Positions 12,111 through 23,413 of a stretch of 64,000 nucleotides of DNA are shown one piece after another (positions within the stretch are counted from its first letter, which is position 1; each line of letters opens with the position of its first letter). The translations under genes and the position numbers were made by a program. The notes below the pieces were generated by a model. That model did not search any database. It was not told where the DNA came from and saw nothing but the letters and a program-made list of their open reading frames with translations. The stretch is taken from NCBI GenBank assembly GCA_032718475.1, contig JAUCBJ010001928.1, forward strand, positions 1 to 64,000, read 5' to 3'. Origin of the DNA: Nemertoderma westbladi (taxonomy: Eukaryota > Xenacoelomorpha > Nemertodermatida > Nemertodermatidae).

Positions 12111-12654
12111 ATATAAATGGATTTCCTTTATTGTTTTTTTGTGTTAATATGGGGGTGAAATAATAGACACCGAAAATAAAAAAAAACAATGTAGTAAAGT
12201 GTATAAAGTAAAATGTATACATGTACAGTAATGTAAAGTGGAAATAATGTGTATGTAAAGTGGTGTACAGTACATACAGTATGATAGGGTTCAATCAAAA
12301 CAAATGAAATATATTTGTAACTAGCAGGCAATACCCAAGGCATGTTACCCGATATTTCCCGCTACCGGCATAGGCCTACTGGCGTACTGGTACCGGTATA
12401 GGCCTACTGACGTACCGGTACCGAATGTGAATTAAACTTTTCGAAAAGTGGCCTATAACGACCGCTGGTTAAAGTTATACACACATGCCAAGTTCCAGCG
12501 CAATCCCTCTGCCCGTTTTGGAGGAGTTCGAACACAGAGAGAGAGACAGAATTTGATTTTTATAGGTATAGATCAATCGCAAGTAAAAATATCCGACCAA
12601 CAAAAGTAAATTCAGCAGTTAATGTAGCTTTTAGGGATATCTAGAGGTCCCTAA

Positions 12655-12796
12655 GCAAATCGCACTAACGTGTTAGTGGCGCTTACAGTTAGTGAGCTTG
12701 GTGGAACAGGCGAAGTCATAAGGGTGGCTCAGGTTAGTGGCACTAAGCAGTTAGCACTAACACTAAGCGGTTAGTGAGAGTTGGTGGAACCGGCTG
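12655..12796 (-). repeat. Right terminal inverted repeat of Harbinger element
   Basis: It ends GTTAGTGAGAGTTGGTGGAACCGGCTG, the complement of the left end apart from single differences. Internally it repeats the GTTAGTGGCACTAAG motif in both orientations. Confidence 0.6.
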
Positions 12797-12844
12797 CAGG
12801 ACAGAGCTTAACTTCACTGCTAAGGAAATGATTGCTTATTTGAT

Positions 12845-12966
12845 CTGGAATGCAATGCTATTTTGTTTATATGTATGTGTACGTGTGGGTGTTTTGCTGG
12901 TTTGAACTGGAATGCAATGCTATTTTGTTTATATGTATGTGTACGTGTGGGTGTTTTGCTGGTTTT
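12845..12966. repeat. 62-bp tandem duplication
   Basis: Two adjacent copies of a 62-bp segment starting CTGGAATGCAATGCTATTTT lie between the Harbinger element and the LINE fragment. They are almost identical, so the duplication is recent. Confidence 0.85.
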
Positions 12967-13019
12967 GGGTGTAGTTAGTTGGATTAACATGTGTCCTGCA
13001 CGTTAGGTCAGGTCAGGTA

Positions 13020-13232
13020 TTCTAGGTCATTGATCAAGAAAACTTGCCACCTCCATGCAGCATAAAGGAGGTGCCATGGTTCGACAACATTTGTGTCTAC
13101 TGTTGACGGTGACACAGGACCATTTGAAGTGTTATGGGGCGTCCTCCAGGGAGACACACTTGCACCATTCTTGTTCATAATTGTTGTTGACTATGTTCTA
13201 CGCATGTCCTTAGATCATCATAATGATGATGG
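13020..13232 (+). pseudogene. Non-LTR retrotransposon RT, upstream half, split by the BEL element
   Basis: The frame encodes VDGDTGPFEVLWGVLQGDTL followed by APFLFIIVVDYVLRM, the RT palm segment with the GVLQGD motif. It stops exactly at the GATGG target duplication (13228-13232). The sequence resumes in frame on the other side of the 19-kb insertion, at 32247, with GVMITPPTGSRSRGNP and then the FADDL catalytic motif. The 5' start is ragged, near 13020, indicating 5' truncation. Confidence 0.85.
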
Positions 13233-14492
13233 TGTACGCGCTTTTGAAGACCTTTAGCAGTTTAACCTGCCAAAATTTATATGTCTTTTGGTTTATAAAT
13301 GTACTTTAGAAGATGACAAATATTTAATACCAATAAACACAACATTAGCAGAAGCCAGCCTAGTGCGCGTCCATTCACCCGCTGGATATTCCCGGGAGAC
13401 TGGATTCTGAGGGCTTAGATTATTATTGCAGTGAAGCTTACTGTATTGTATTATTCGATTGATCGTTAATAATTAATTTCTGACTAATATTATTTACTTT
13501 CGGGAAATATTAACAGTTCCTTTAGGACGTGGCGCTCTATCTAAGTAAACAGAGATATGACTTATACTAATCACAACGGTAAGTCGGTAAGGCTTAAGAT
13601 TCACGTATGAGGCGCATTCTTTAGGAAATGCTTAGTTATCAATCACAATCATGCACACTACCGGTAACACACAATACTGCTCACTAATTTGCCGACCGTC
13701 AATGAATTTTATCATATATAAAGAAAACAGCAACGGACCAATGTAGTGCTTATCAAATAGCATTAAATTCACTACAAACCACAACAATATAAGTCGCAAT
13801 CGCTATATATAACCCGTCTCTCTAACCTGTAGTGTATCAAGAAAATTGGGAAATTTGGGTTCTTTATATATGTTCTCCAAATAATATTCAACCAAAACAC
13901 AACAGTAAATAGCAGTATAATAATGTATGTTGAACCGATAATGTAAGACTGAAGTGAGATAAGATATGTGAATTGTTAAGATAACAGTTATACGCTCTAT
14001 AATTTAAGCCTACTAATGTTTCTTCTAAAAGTATGAAACGAATTGACTCTAGAGCCGTTGTTCCTGGCCTAGACAGCAATAACAACAAAGTATCAAGAAA
14101 AAACAGTAAGACTGAACACTCTCCTTATGATCGACCGAAAAGCTACACGTCGACAGGAAAAATCGCTCTGATTGGCTCAAGCCAAACAAAGAACCATGCG
14201 TCCAATGGCTGTTTCCATGTCAGCAACCAGCTGTTAGATGTCGTAATATGAATCATCACGGCTAAGCTATGAAAGGTATTTGTCGCATTGCAGGTTTTTT
14301 GCCTTACCATGTCCGCTAAAACACGTATATAGCAGAATGACTTTTATGTCCGTTAAAACACCTGTAAAGGTACCTTGCGGGCGAGGGGAATATATATACA
14401 GTTAGAGGACCCCTTTTAGAGTATTCCAGCGCCTTGGGGGAAACTGGATTGCGAAGCAAAAGGGCCAGTTATATCCCACAGAAGCTTTTACA
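13233..14492 (-). repeat. 3' LTR of the 19-kb BEL element
   Basis: It is 1,260 bp, starting TGTACGCGC on the plus strand and ending CTTTTACA at 14492. It matches 30987-32246 throughout apart from one substitution near 14434 (GCCTTGGGGG versus GCCTGGGGGG). The purine-rich stretch before it on the minus strand (GGGAGCGG, 14493-14500) is the likely polypurine tract. Small open frames inside are shared by both LTRs but look non-coding. Confidence 0.95.
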
Positions 14493-14570
14493 CCGCTCCC
14501 AGAAAATGGGATTTGAGTCTATAAAATATACAAAATCACAGTTTCTAATATACGTAAATACTCTAAACAG

Positions 14571-17500
14571 TTAGTCTTTCTTGCGCGGACGGCGTTTACG
14601 CAGTTTTTTAAAGCTAGCAAGAGTCCTTTTCTCTTTGGGGCGAGCCACTTTACAAGGAGGGCTATAACTCCTGGGTGAAGGGTGCAATATGATTGCATCA
14701 GAGGGTGTAGGATTATGGTCGGTGTATCCGCCAGTCGAAGTACCGGGTTGATTGACATCAACGTCAGGTGAGAGGGGTCTAACGGCTTTGAGAGCTCGTT
14801 TCAAGACAGCCGCTCTTACGGGTCCTTTACGAGTGGTCTGAACGAGGGCCGTGGGTGGACCATAGGCAGTTAGAAACTTCCGGGGTTTAATGGTCCTTTC
14901 CAACTCGCGTTCGTGGGCTCGGTATTCGTAAGGCCTTCGATGTACTTCCTGCAACTCGGGGTGTGAGTTAACAAACAAGTCTCCATAGTCCGGATCCTGA
15001 CGGATATAATTGATTAAGTTATAGGAATGAAGGTCGCTAGGATTAACACTCCTGAGAAATTTGCGTACGAATTTAGTTGAAATACATTCTCCGACGCGCT
15101 TCAGTAGCTCGTAACTCGATATGCGTGATTTCTGTTCAACAGAAGCGAATAGATAAGGATGGAACGCATAAACTCCTTCGTAAGCGCGTCCGGGATAATA
15201 ACGATGGCGCGAATCACAATGTAAATCAGCGTTCGCTTCCCAAGCTCTGATGTAACGTAGTGTGATCATTTCATCTACGCTTTCCAAATCGTGATTAAAA
15301 GGGCAATCGAAACTGGCGTGTCCCTTTAGTTGACAATGGTGACATTGAGTCATAAATTGAGGGCAAACCGCAAAAACGTGCAAATTATTAAATCTGCAAT
15401 ACGCGCAATAAATTTCCATCGCCGGTTGTTCGTGGAAATAGGAATAGCGGATGTTTGTGTCCATGGGCGTAACATGGTCTCTCGATGCGCATAACCGACA
15501 ACGTTGCCGAGAAACATAGTTGGCATGGCGATAATCGTACGCAGTGAGACACTGTGGGCGCCTTGATACCATTCTATGATGTAATCGTTATCACTGTTCC
15601 GGGGCGCGATAGGCTGAATCTCTTCAGATTCTAGACATATTGGTTCGTCTTCCAAGTGCATAGCTGAAGTGGGCGCGTCTGTCTCTTCAGGTGGACCTAT
15701 TGTCTGAATTTCCACGACAGAATAACCTGTGGGGATTCGAGGTCTTTGTATAACTGAGGAGTGCAAGTTCGATATACAAATCTCTTGGAAAATGGCGAAT
15801 CCAGCGCTATCCAACTTCTCTGCAGCTGAGTTTCTTAGGCTGAGTTTGGTCAAAGCGCGGTCTTTAAATTGGCTATCCACGTTGCGAAACGGGGTTAAAA
15901 ATCGCCGGAAACATTCGAAACGGATGAATTTATTATGTTCATCTAGCTTAGCGAGTTTGGTCCCAAGTATTAATGGATGGGTGCGTATAGTACGACTGCA
16001 CACATCGGCTAGCCAACCGGCAAGTGCGGTGTTTTCAAAGATCGTGTATATAGCTAAGGAGGGACGGAGTGGAACACTCATGAAGCTATACACGGCGCCA
16101 GGTGCGGTCAATGGTCCATCAAAGTATAATCGAGAATAATGGTCTCCGTATACCTGTTGATAGTTAATGGGATTTCCGACTTTGAAATTCCATCCGTATT
16201 CCTGAAAGGCAAGATGTCCGATGGAAGTTCGTTGCACCTTGGTAATGTTGCTAGACGTATTAGCATACATGGTGCGGAAGAAACCTCGACCTTCTGCCCA
16301 GGGAGCAATCAGCTGAGTATCAACGAAAGGGTATGGAATGTCCTCCATATTCCGAAAGTCGTTTTGGAGATCTCCATAAACAGCTGAGCCGATTTTAAGG
16401 ATTCTTTCGTTGAACAACATCTCGAGTACGGGCTGGGGTAACATCGATCCATCGATGCCCATGGCCGGTTTGCGTTCGGTGTCAATGACGTAACGCTGCG
16501 CGAGTTCGAATTGTCCATGTCGGAGATTCTTTTGTGTTTCGGTGAGAGTTTCAAAAGAATAATCAATCAACTCGGAACACGCTCGAGTAAACACGTGGGT
16601 AGAACCAGCTAATCCGCGGATGTGGATCATGTGCGTAGTTCCTAGCTCTCCGACCGGAACGCTACCTTCATTATCGTAGGTGACAACTCCATACATCTCA
16701 ATAACATTAAGAGTTTCATTCCACTCCTTGGTGGCATTCTCTAGGGTCATCCCTACTGGATGCCACAAGGTGGCGCATTGGTTAGCGTCAGGGAGATCAC
16801 TATACTTCATATGCCGAGTGGTATACGTCTCCACATTTCCATATCTTTGTATTTTCTCTTCTTCAAATAATACATCTAGATTCCAATGGACTAATCGAGT
16901 TTTAATAAATCCATCGAGGTTATAAGGAGGTTCTATATCTTTCTCGATTCGAGAAATGTTATATGGTTTTCTAAATGAGTTTACCTTTACTAACTGATCC
17001 AGATGTTTCTGCAATTGTTCGAGTTCGACAATGTCTAGAGGATTTATTAGTGGTAGAAACTTTAAATCATGTGTCGGGTCTTCTGGTTTTACCATATAAT
17101 ATTGAGTCAGATTAACGTAATAAGGGTGGTCTTTAATCCCGTAAAACGAGTTCTGTAAAGGTCTAGCGCGTATGTTGACATCGTGTACCATACGACGGAC
17201 AAGATCCGCTCGATTGTCCGGAGGTTCAACGAGTATACCGCCAACACGAGCGGCCTCGATCGGCGGACGCTGTAACATAGGGGCGTCAGCGATAAGGTTT
17301 TTCGATCCTGTACTGATATCAACTGTGGAATCATAGAGGGATGACGAACGGTTTTAGAGTAGAGGTCCGTCATGAGGATTTGAGCTTCAGGTTGGGCTAA
17401 AGCGGCTTCTTCTCTTTCTTCCAGTTTCGTGTGTTTCTCTTCGATTAGATTTTCTTCCGCTTGTCTCTGTAAGCGTTCATCTAAAAATTCTTGTAGAGAA

Positions 17501-18786
17501 TACGTGCGTCCAAGCTCGATGTCTTTCTCGAGGTTTTGGATTTCTCTATCGAACTGTGGCAAGGCTAACTCCTTCACCGATTGGACTTGTTGTTGTAATT
17601 TACGTTTCTCTAAACAATCTTGTGTTCCCTTTCCGATTTTCTGTCGAATGGCGTCTAAAGCGTTTCTTATAACACTCTCCTCGACTTCCGTGGCGGGTTG
17701 TATCGGGTTTAATCCTGGACGATTGTAAGGATCAAAGGGCGATATTAGCTGCCCGCATCCCAATCCGGCTAAGTAGGATGGGCGGATGTCTAACGAACCC
17801 ACTACCGGAGCACCAACGATTAGTTGTTCGGGTAACACTAAGTCTTTGAACAGGGAATATAGTTCGGGAGGATCAGTGATACTGCTAGGATCAAGAGTTT
17901 GAGGTCTCACTAGGGAATGAGGAGGCCTGACCGAGTATTCCGGAACTCTGATCATGGGTTTATTCAGTGATCGTTTAAGACGAGCGATCGTGGGTGGTAC
18001 GTCGAACAGGTTTCGCTCGAAACTCCCGTAAGTATAACGCGTAAAACTATGTTTAGCGCAACGTCTCCGCGGATGTTTATGTCTTTCAATTTGTTGGTTG
18101 GGTCTAGGGCATTCGTCACAATAATACCAAAGACGCACGTCCTGTAGAGGAAAAGCGGGTGATCGTTCTCCAGTTTTGCAGTATTCTTCCATTTGTTCAA
18201 AACTATCCGGGATAACAGGTAGTGGACGATCGGCGGTAAGATACATCATAGTGAAATAGAGCCGTTTGAGTTCGACTACAGGGTCGTGATGGATACCTTG
18301 AGGATATCGAGTCTCTAAGTTCTGCTGACTAGCGACGTTGAGATAGGTTTCTCTCAAAAACTCTAAGTATTCGTTGAAGTCGATGCATTTATCCGGTTCT
18401 TCAACGTTTTCTCTTTCCAGTCTATTACGAATAGAATTTTCGTGATCTATTCTCGGTTTATCGTTACGACTCCGCTGGGTATGATATTTAAATAGAACCA
18501 TTTCCCTTTCTGTATCTACATCGTCTGTATCATGTAAATCGATAGGATGGCCGGTCGTTAGGAAGTCCATATACGTACCATTACGATTCGTATAGTGAGT
18601 GGTGAATTTTCGATAGTCCAATTCACGCGCAAGTTGCTCTTGGGACATCGGCGGTTCGATATAACGACCATCGTCCTCCGTAATGGTTGGATCGGCTTCA
18701 CCGCGTATTAAGCTATCCACAAATGCTTGTAAAGGTAGAGTATATCGCTCCCTAATACCAAGATCATCTTCTATCAACTCCGTCAT
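14571..18786 (-). CDS. Unknown ORF2 of BEL element, Cys/His-rich C terminus, two frame breaks
   Basis: Three overlapping minus-strand frames (18786-17107, 17278-15350, 15572-14571) make one gene of about 1,404 codons with two small indels. One is in a run of five T at 17298-17302, where one base seems missing. The other is near 15553-15560, two extra bases relative to copy 1. I do not recognise the protein. Seen in order: an N-terminal region with a Cys/His cluster (CDECPRPNQQIERHKHPRRRC, near 18120-18060); a charged, probably coiled-coil stretch near 17660-17390; a long Tyr/Pro-rich globular middle (17278-15750); an acidic linker; then three Cys/His motifs (CRLC...H, CAYC...H...C and CHHCQLKGHASFDC, 15505-15305); and a basic tail. 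The last motif has CX2CX4HX4C zinc-knuckle spacing, implying nucleic-acid binding. There is no signal peptide, transmembrane segment or furin-like site, so it is not a typical envelope. It starts at ATG 18786 after an A-rich AAAT. Confidence 0.8.
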
Positions 18787-20413
18787 ATTTGCTATCTGAG
18801 TTTATTAATATCAAATAAGTTTGTATTTAGGCGAGCGGGCGTCGCTGCCTACTTCTCTTTGCCCCCGGACAGTGGGATTCTCAGCGCCGATGTACCGTCG
18901 TCGCGGTGTTTACGCCAACATGTAGCAACAGCACGACAACGATAACCGGCACAAGTCACTCCACTGTCCGTCCCAAAGGCTTGGATCCACTAAGGTTCTT
19001 TCTATAGGAGAGTTGGGCTATTTTTACAATTGCGACTAGCTACTGTAAACATACTTTAGCAGTAACATTCACCTATAAACGCACAAATTCCACACAACTG
19101 TCAACAACTGCACACACACAGGCCATTTGTCCGTTAGTCAGTGCCTTCCAGAATGTCACTTTATTACTGTGTATCCTTGGATACTAACAGTGTGCTATGT
19201 ATTCTCTATGCTATGCAATGGGACAAGCTTTCTATTGTTCTTTTAACTTGCTTCTAATTCTAGCGTGGGTGTTGCTATGGTGACATTATGGAAAGCTAGC
19301 GGTAGAATTAGGGTAATTCTCATGCATATAGATCTGGGATGCTATTTAATAATAATTCTTTAATTGTCAATATCCTCTTTATGCATGATTTTATTAATTT
19401 TATCGGCTATTGACTATATGTTGGAGATTCTCGCACTCTAATACACTCAATAGGATGAATCTCCGCTCCCATGATCTATTAATTAATGGAATTTTGGGAA
19501 TGTTATAAATTGTACAAAATGACAATTTATGAAATTCATTTAAAAATATGAATTTAAATTTATTCCCGTGAATTTTATTATTTGATGTTAAAATTGACAC
19601 AATTTGATTCCAGAGCAGGTCTGGGGACATAGGATCCTTAATTCCATGAAATTTGTCTTTTAAGAGTATCGGGAAGTGCTACGATATCTTAATCGACTAG
19701 AATTGTTAACGGATCTGAATTTTACAGGTTTTAATAAATATTAAATTAATATTTAAGATGGGCACCGATTTATTCCAGAACTTGTCTGGGGACGTTAACC
19801 ATTGATTCTAGAATTTGTCTTTCAAGTATATCGGTGGGTGCCGCGATATCTTAATCGACTAGAATTACAGATGGTCAAAAGGTTTAACAGATTTATTTGC
19901 GTTTTACGCTACTGTTAGAGGGACATCACGCTACTATATGTATTATTTAATCTAAGGTAGAAGAGCAATATCGCACGAAGCAATGTCAGTGTGAAGAGGC
20001 AAGTCGTTTCCAAGGTCTACCCAGAGCTTGGTTTAGCCGAGACACGAGGATCTGAACTTTGCATTCCTAATACTCTGCCTACCAATAATACTTGAATATA
20101 GTAGTGGCTTTATTGTACTTTAAGAAGTACGGACATTTCATCTTACTGTAGTCACGTCTTTATAATATGATACGGACAGTAAGGATAAAGAAAAAAAAAT
20201 TATTTCTCGCCGTCGCACTAAATATATATTATAAGTAATTACGTACGTAATAAACACTAATATATTGCACTAATCTACTAAATAATACTAAAATAACATT
20301 CTATTAAATAAAATTGAATAAAAACGATTATAATAAAGTACATAATAAAGTTCGCATATAAAAATATAATAAAATAGATAAAATAATATAGTCATACACC
20401 CACTCCAGACGTA
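18787..20413. other. Spacer between pol and ORF2 of the BEL element
   Basis: This is 1.6 kb without coding capacity, AT-rich except for a GC-rich part just upstream of ORF2 (18830-18980). Two imperfect direct repeats of about 100 bp occur at about 19598-19710 and 19765-19868, sharing TCTGGGGAC, AATTTGTCTTTYAAG and GATATCTTAATCGACTAGAATT. A spacer this long suggests ORF2 is expressed from its own or a spliced transcript, but no splice site or promoter could be assigned. Confidence 0.5.
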
Positions 20414-22381
20414 TCACGTTAGGGAGTCCCTAGATGTTTGAGGAATTAGGGAGGTAGTCGTAGGAAGAGTGTCTTGCCTTCCGTAGTTTCCAGAGAGTTC
20501 TCTGTCTCTTTCCAGTAAACATAAACGACCAACTGGGCGATTGAGTTGTTGCGTCTCAAAGATGATGCCTGGCTTCTTGAAGTTACGCCGCATGACGATG
20601 AGTTCTACCGAGCGTACTAAACCATCATCTGAGATGTGTGTCTCGATGATACGACCTGTCTGCCACCGTTTACGTGGGGGGTCTGGATCTACAATAAGCA
20701 CCATATCTCCGGCGCTGACGTTTTCTTGCTGCGCAAACCACTTAGTTCGAAGTTGTAGCGTGGGCAGATAATGTTTCTCAAAATGGTCAGCGAAACGACG
20801 GGATAGCAACTGCATAAGTTGCCAAGTTCGACGGCAGTATTCATCTCCGTCGGCAATCTCCGATCGTGGGAGCATGGCTACAGGTTTCTTCAGTAGGAAG
20901 TGCGCGGGTGTTAGCGCTTCCAGGGAATCGGGACTCGATGAGACTGGCATAAGCGGTCTCTCGTTGAGATAGGCAGCGATTTCCTCCATTAACGTCCGCA
21001 AAAGTTCGTCGGTGAGATACGCGCGGCATGGCACTATAAAGTGAAATGCGGTTTTGACACTTCGAATTAATCTCTCCCAACTTCCTCCCCACCAAGGGGC
21101 GTCGGCAGCGTTGAAGGTCCAGCTAGACGCTGTTATCCTTAGATGGTCGTCTACCTGTCTTTGGTTCCAGTCCTTCACGTAAGCCTGTATCTCGTTGTTG
21201 GCACCTATGAAGTTCGTTCCTTTATCCGATCTCATGGTATTACTCGTCCCGAAGCGAGCGATCTGTCGTCGTAAACTTAAGACGAAGCTGTTAGTAGATA
21301 GATCGTTCACCATATCGAGATGGATGGCTCTACAAGTCATGCACACGAAGATGACACACCATCTCTTGACTATAGTCCTTGCACGATATACTTCAATAGG
21401 GCCAAATAAATCTACACCAGTATTAGTAAAAGGTGGTTCATAGAAGCTTACTCGTTCCCTAGGTAATTCTGCCTCTCGCTGTGTTAAAGGCCTACTGAAT
21501 GCTTTCCTACAGGGTATGCAGTTCCTAAGAACTTGGTTCAGAGCTCTACGGGGTTTATCAAAATAATAGCGAGTTCGAATTTCGCTAAGAATTCGTTCTC
21601 TACCAGCATGATAAAGTTTACCGTGAACGTCTACAATCATCTTGATTTGTACTTCAAGATTTCTAATAAGTATGGGGAATTTGGTGTCAAAGGATAAGGG
21701 CGCGTTGGTGAGTCTTCCTCCAACACGTATTAACCCATCTATCATTGTGCTCGAGAATCGATCCCTTAAGCGCATCTGTGGATTTCTCAACAACAGGAAG
21801 TACTTTTCGGAATCCTCATAGCATTGCAGGAGTCTCAGTATCTGCTTATTTGTTTCTTCATACTCCTGGTGACTAATTTTCTCCTTTAGAAAACAATCAG
21901 ATATCTTATATTTGGGTAAATTCTTAATAACATGAACTTGTGCAGATGTCAATGGAGCGTGATCACTAGTGGTCTTCGTCCTGGAGTAGTGATGATGAAA
22001 ACATCGTCTTAAATATGTGACGGCTTTACAGAGCCGATTCCAGGAACTGTAATGATGCATTGCTCTCTGCAGCATGGGTGAGATTCCTTGCGAGACGTCT
22101 GGTATTCCAGATTTCCAATCTCTATCTCTAATTTCCACAACAGACTTATTTGTGTTGAGGGATTGTGGATCCGAAACATCATTCCCGGAAGTATGTAATA
22201 CAGATAGATCGATAGTCGGTTTAAATAACTTCGATTTACTCGCCCGGGTTTTAGGTTTGACTGTCTCCGCTCCCTTGGCTTGTCTAATCTCTGCCGTAGT
22301 AAGGTGAGGAGGCCATTCATCCTCTTCCTTGCTCAGGAAGTCGGGTCCATCCAACCAATCTGGAGTATCTATCAGTTCCTA
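20414..22381 (-). CDS. pol: BEL/Pao integrase, C-terminal part of Gag-Pol
   Basis: This part follows an in-frame TAG at 22379-22381. It holds the H2C2 zinc domain (VHGKLYHAGRERI ... NCIPC, about 21640-21500), then the DDE core: first Asp in NTGVDLFGP (near 21410), second Asp in RSDKGTNFIGA (near 21220), Glu in WWGGSWERLIRS (near 21085). The C-terminal DUF5641-like domain (GDMVLIVDPDPPRKRWQTGR, near 20700) is typical of BEL/Pao integrases. It would insert the cDNA copy into the host genome in the nucleus. The 646-codon open part from Met 22354 is intact to the stop at 20414. It lies in the same frame as the upstream RNase H segment, so only stop codons separate the two. Confidence 0.92.
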
Positions 22382-22582
22382 TGGAGTTGCTCCCCTGGAG
22401 GCGATATCGGCTGGATTAATCGTACCAGGGCAATGTCTCCATTGATCTATCTTTGTGCGACTAAGAATAATAGCTACTCGGTTAGTAACAAAAACGCTAA
22501 ACTGACAGACTTCATTGGTTAGATACTCTAACACGAGTAAAGCGTCGGTCCAATAAACCGTTTTCTCCAGTGGATAGTCGAT

Positions 22583-23413
22583 TTATTCCGTTACGTTCCG
22601 GCCGATGGCTGTAGCGTATAAAGCCGCCTTTAACTCCGCTCGAGGAACCTTTAACTTGTTGTTAATCAATGCCTTAGAGGTAACCAAGGCGACCTTGATT
22701 CCATCCGGAGTTTCGACTCGCAGATATGCTACTATACCTATTCCCATGTCGCTGGCGTCTCCAAACACATGGAGTTGATAGGAATACGTAGGAAGAACAT
22801 GGCCAAAATATGCACGGGAAATTATAAAGTTCTCGATGGCAGGTAGAGAATCTTCCCATTTCATCCATTTCTTTAACAATTCCCCTTTAAGCGGATCGTC
22901 CCATGAGTGGTTTTCAAGCCACATTTGTTGTACTAAACTCCGAGCAATCAATATAACTGGGCTAATAAATCCCAATGGGTCGAAATAAGTGCTCAGGATA
23001 CTTAAACAAATCCGTTTGGTCCGAACTGGATTATCTCGCTGTTTTAACTGAAAAAACAGGATGTCTCTTTCAGTGTCCCACTTCAAGCCTAGCGTCTTGG
23101 TTTCAGGAAGATCGTCCTTTATTAAGTCTAGGTCTTTCGCTCCGCGATCTTCTACCGGTATGGCTTCCAGAAACTCACGGGAGTTGCTAGTGAATTTCGT
23201 CAGTCGAAATCCACCTCTTTTCAAACACTCTACCATTCCTTTCGCGACAGCTATGGCTTCTTCTACTGATGGAAGGGACCTTAAATTGTCGTCCATGTAT
23301 ATATTGCGTTTTATGTTGTCTATCACTTCTTTGGAGAAGGAGTCTCGGTTGTCATTCGCAGTGGTTCGCACCACGGAGCAGGCGTTGGAAGATCCCAAAA
23401 GATATGATCCCAA
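22583..23413 (-). CDS. pol: BEL/Pao RT C-terminal part and RNase H
   Basis: This segment carries the RT catalytic motif YMDD (near 23290) in the context NIYMDDNLRS, then the thumb and connection region, and the RNase H domain starting YQLHVFGDASDMGIG (near 22765, first Asp) with RAELKAALYA as the Glu segment (near 22640). It ends at a TAA (22583-22585). Translation in the same frame continues past it with plausible RNase H sequence (WTDALLVLEYL), so TAA and the later TAG at 22379 look like point mutations. The frame is joined to the Gag-PR-RT frame by a shift near 23385-23415, where TTTTGGGATC occurs twice in close succession, suggesting a small duplication as the cause. Confidence 0.9.
   Translation of the reverse strand: MGSYLLGSSNACSVVRTTANDNRDSFSKEVIDNIKRNIYMDDNLRSLPSVEEAIAVAKGMVECLKRGGFRLTKFTSNSREFLEAIPVEDRGAKDLDLIKDDLPETKTLGLKWDTERDILFFQLKQRDNPVRTKRICLSILSTYFDPLGFISPVILIARSLVQQMWLENHSWDDPLKGELLKKWMKWEDSLPAIENFIISRAYFGHVLPTYSYQLHVFGDASDMGIGIVAYLRVETPDGIKVALVTSKALINNKLKVPRAELKAALYATAIGRNVTE

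Larger units (their letters stand above)
8189..12796 (-). mobile_element. Decayed PIF/Harbinger-type DNA transposon
   Basis: The ends are inverted repeats: GGTTCCACCAACTCTCACTAAC near 8194-8215 and its complement near 12770-12792. Behind each lies a subterminal zone rich in TTAGTGSCACTAA-type motifs (8210-8350 and 12660-12775). A 3-bp CAG may be the target duplication (8186-8188 and 12797-12799), although the family usually prefers TWA. Inside, on the minus strand, is a HARBI1-like transposase remnant (11598-12110), and on the plus strand a possible second Harbinger ORF (11255-11479). A LINE (8481-10268) has inserted inside. Total length is 4,608 bp. Broken frames show it is inactive. Confidence 0.65.

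Noticed and set aside
13888-14251. 66- and 72-codon frames in the LTRs (also at 31642-32005)
   Set aside because: They are identical in both LTRs only because the LTRs are identical. They overlap on opposite strands and copy 1 does not keep them.
15545-15565. Programmed frameshift at the second ORF2 break
   Set aside because: Copy 1 is continuous here with two fewer bases, so copy 2 has a small insertion.
15729-16925. Plus-strand frames opposite ORF2
   Set aside because: They are shadows of the well-supported minus-strand frame and lack domains.
17296-17304. Programmed -1 frameshift site at the A run in ORF2
   Set aside because: The run is only five A and does not form a heptamer in the right phase. 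A one-base loss in a homopolymer is simpler.
14571-18786. ORF2 as a retroviral envelope gene
   Set aside because: There is no signal peptide, transmembrane helix, Cys-rich ectodomain or cleavage site. The Cys/His motifs and basic tail point to nucleic-acid binding.
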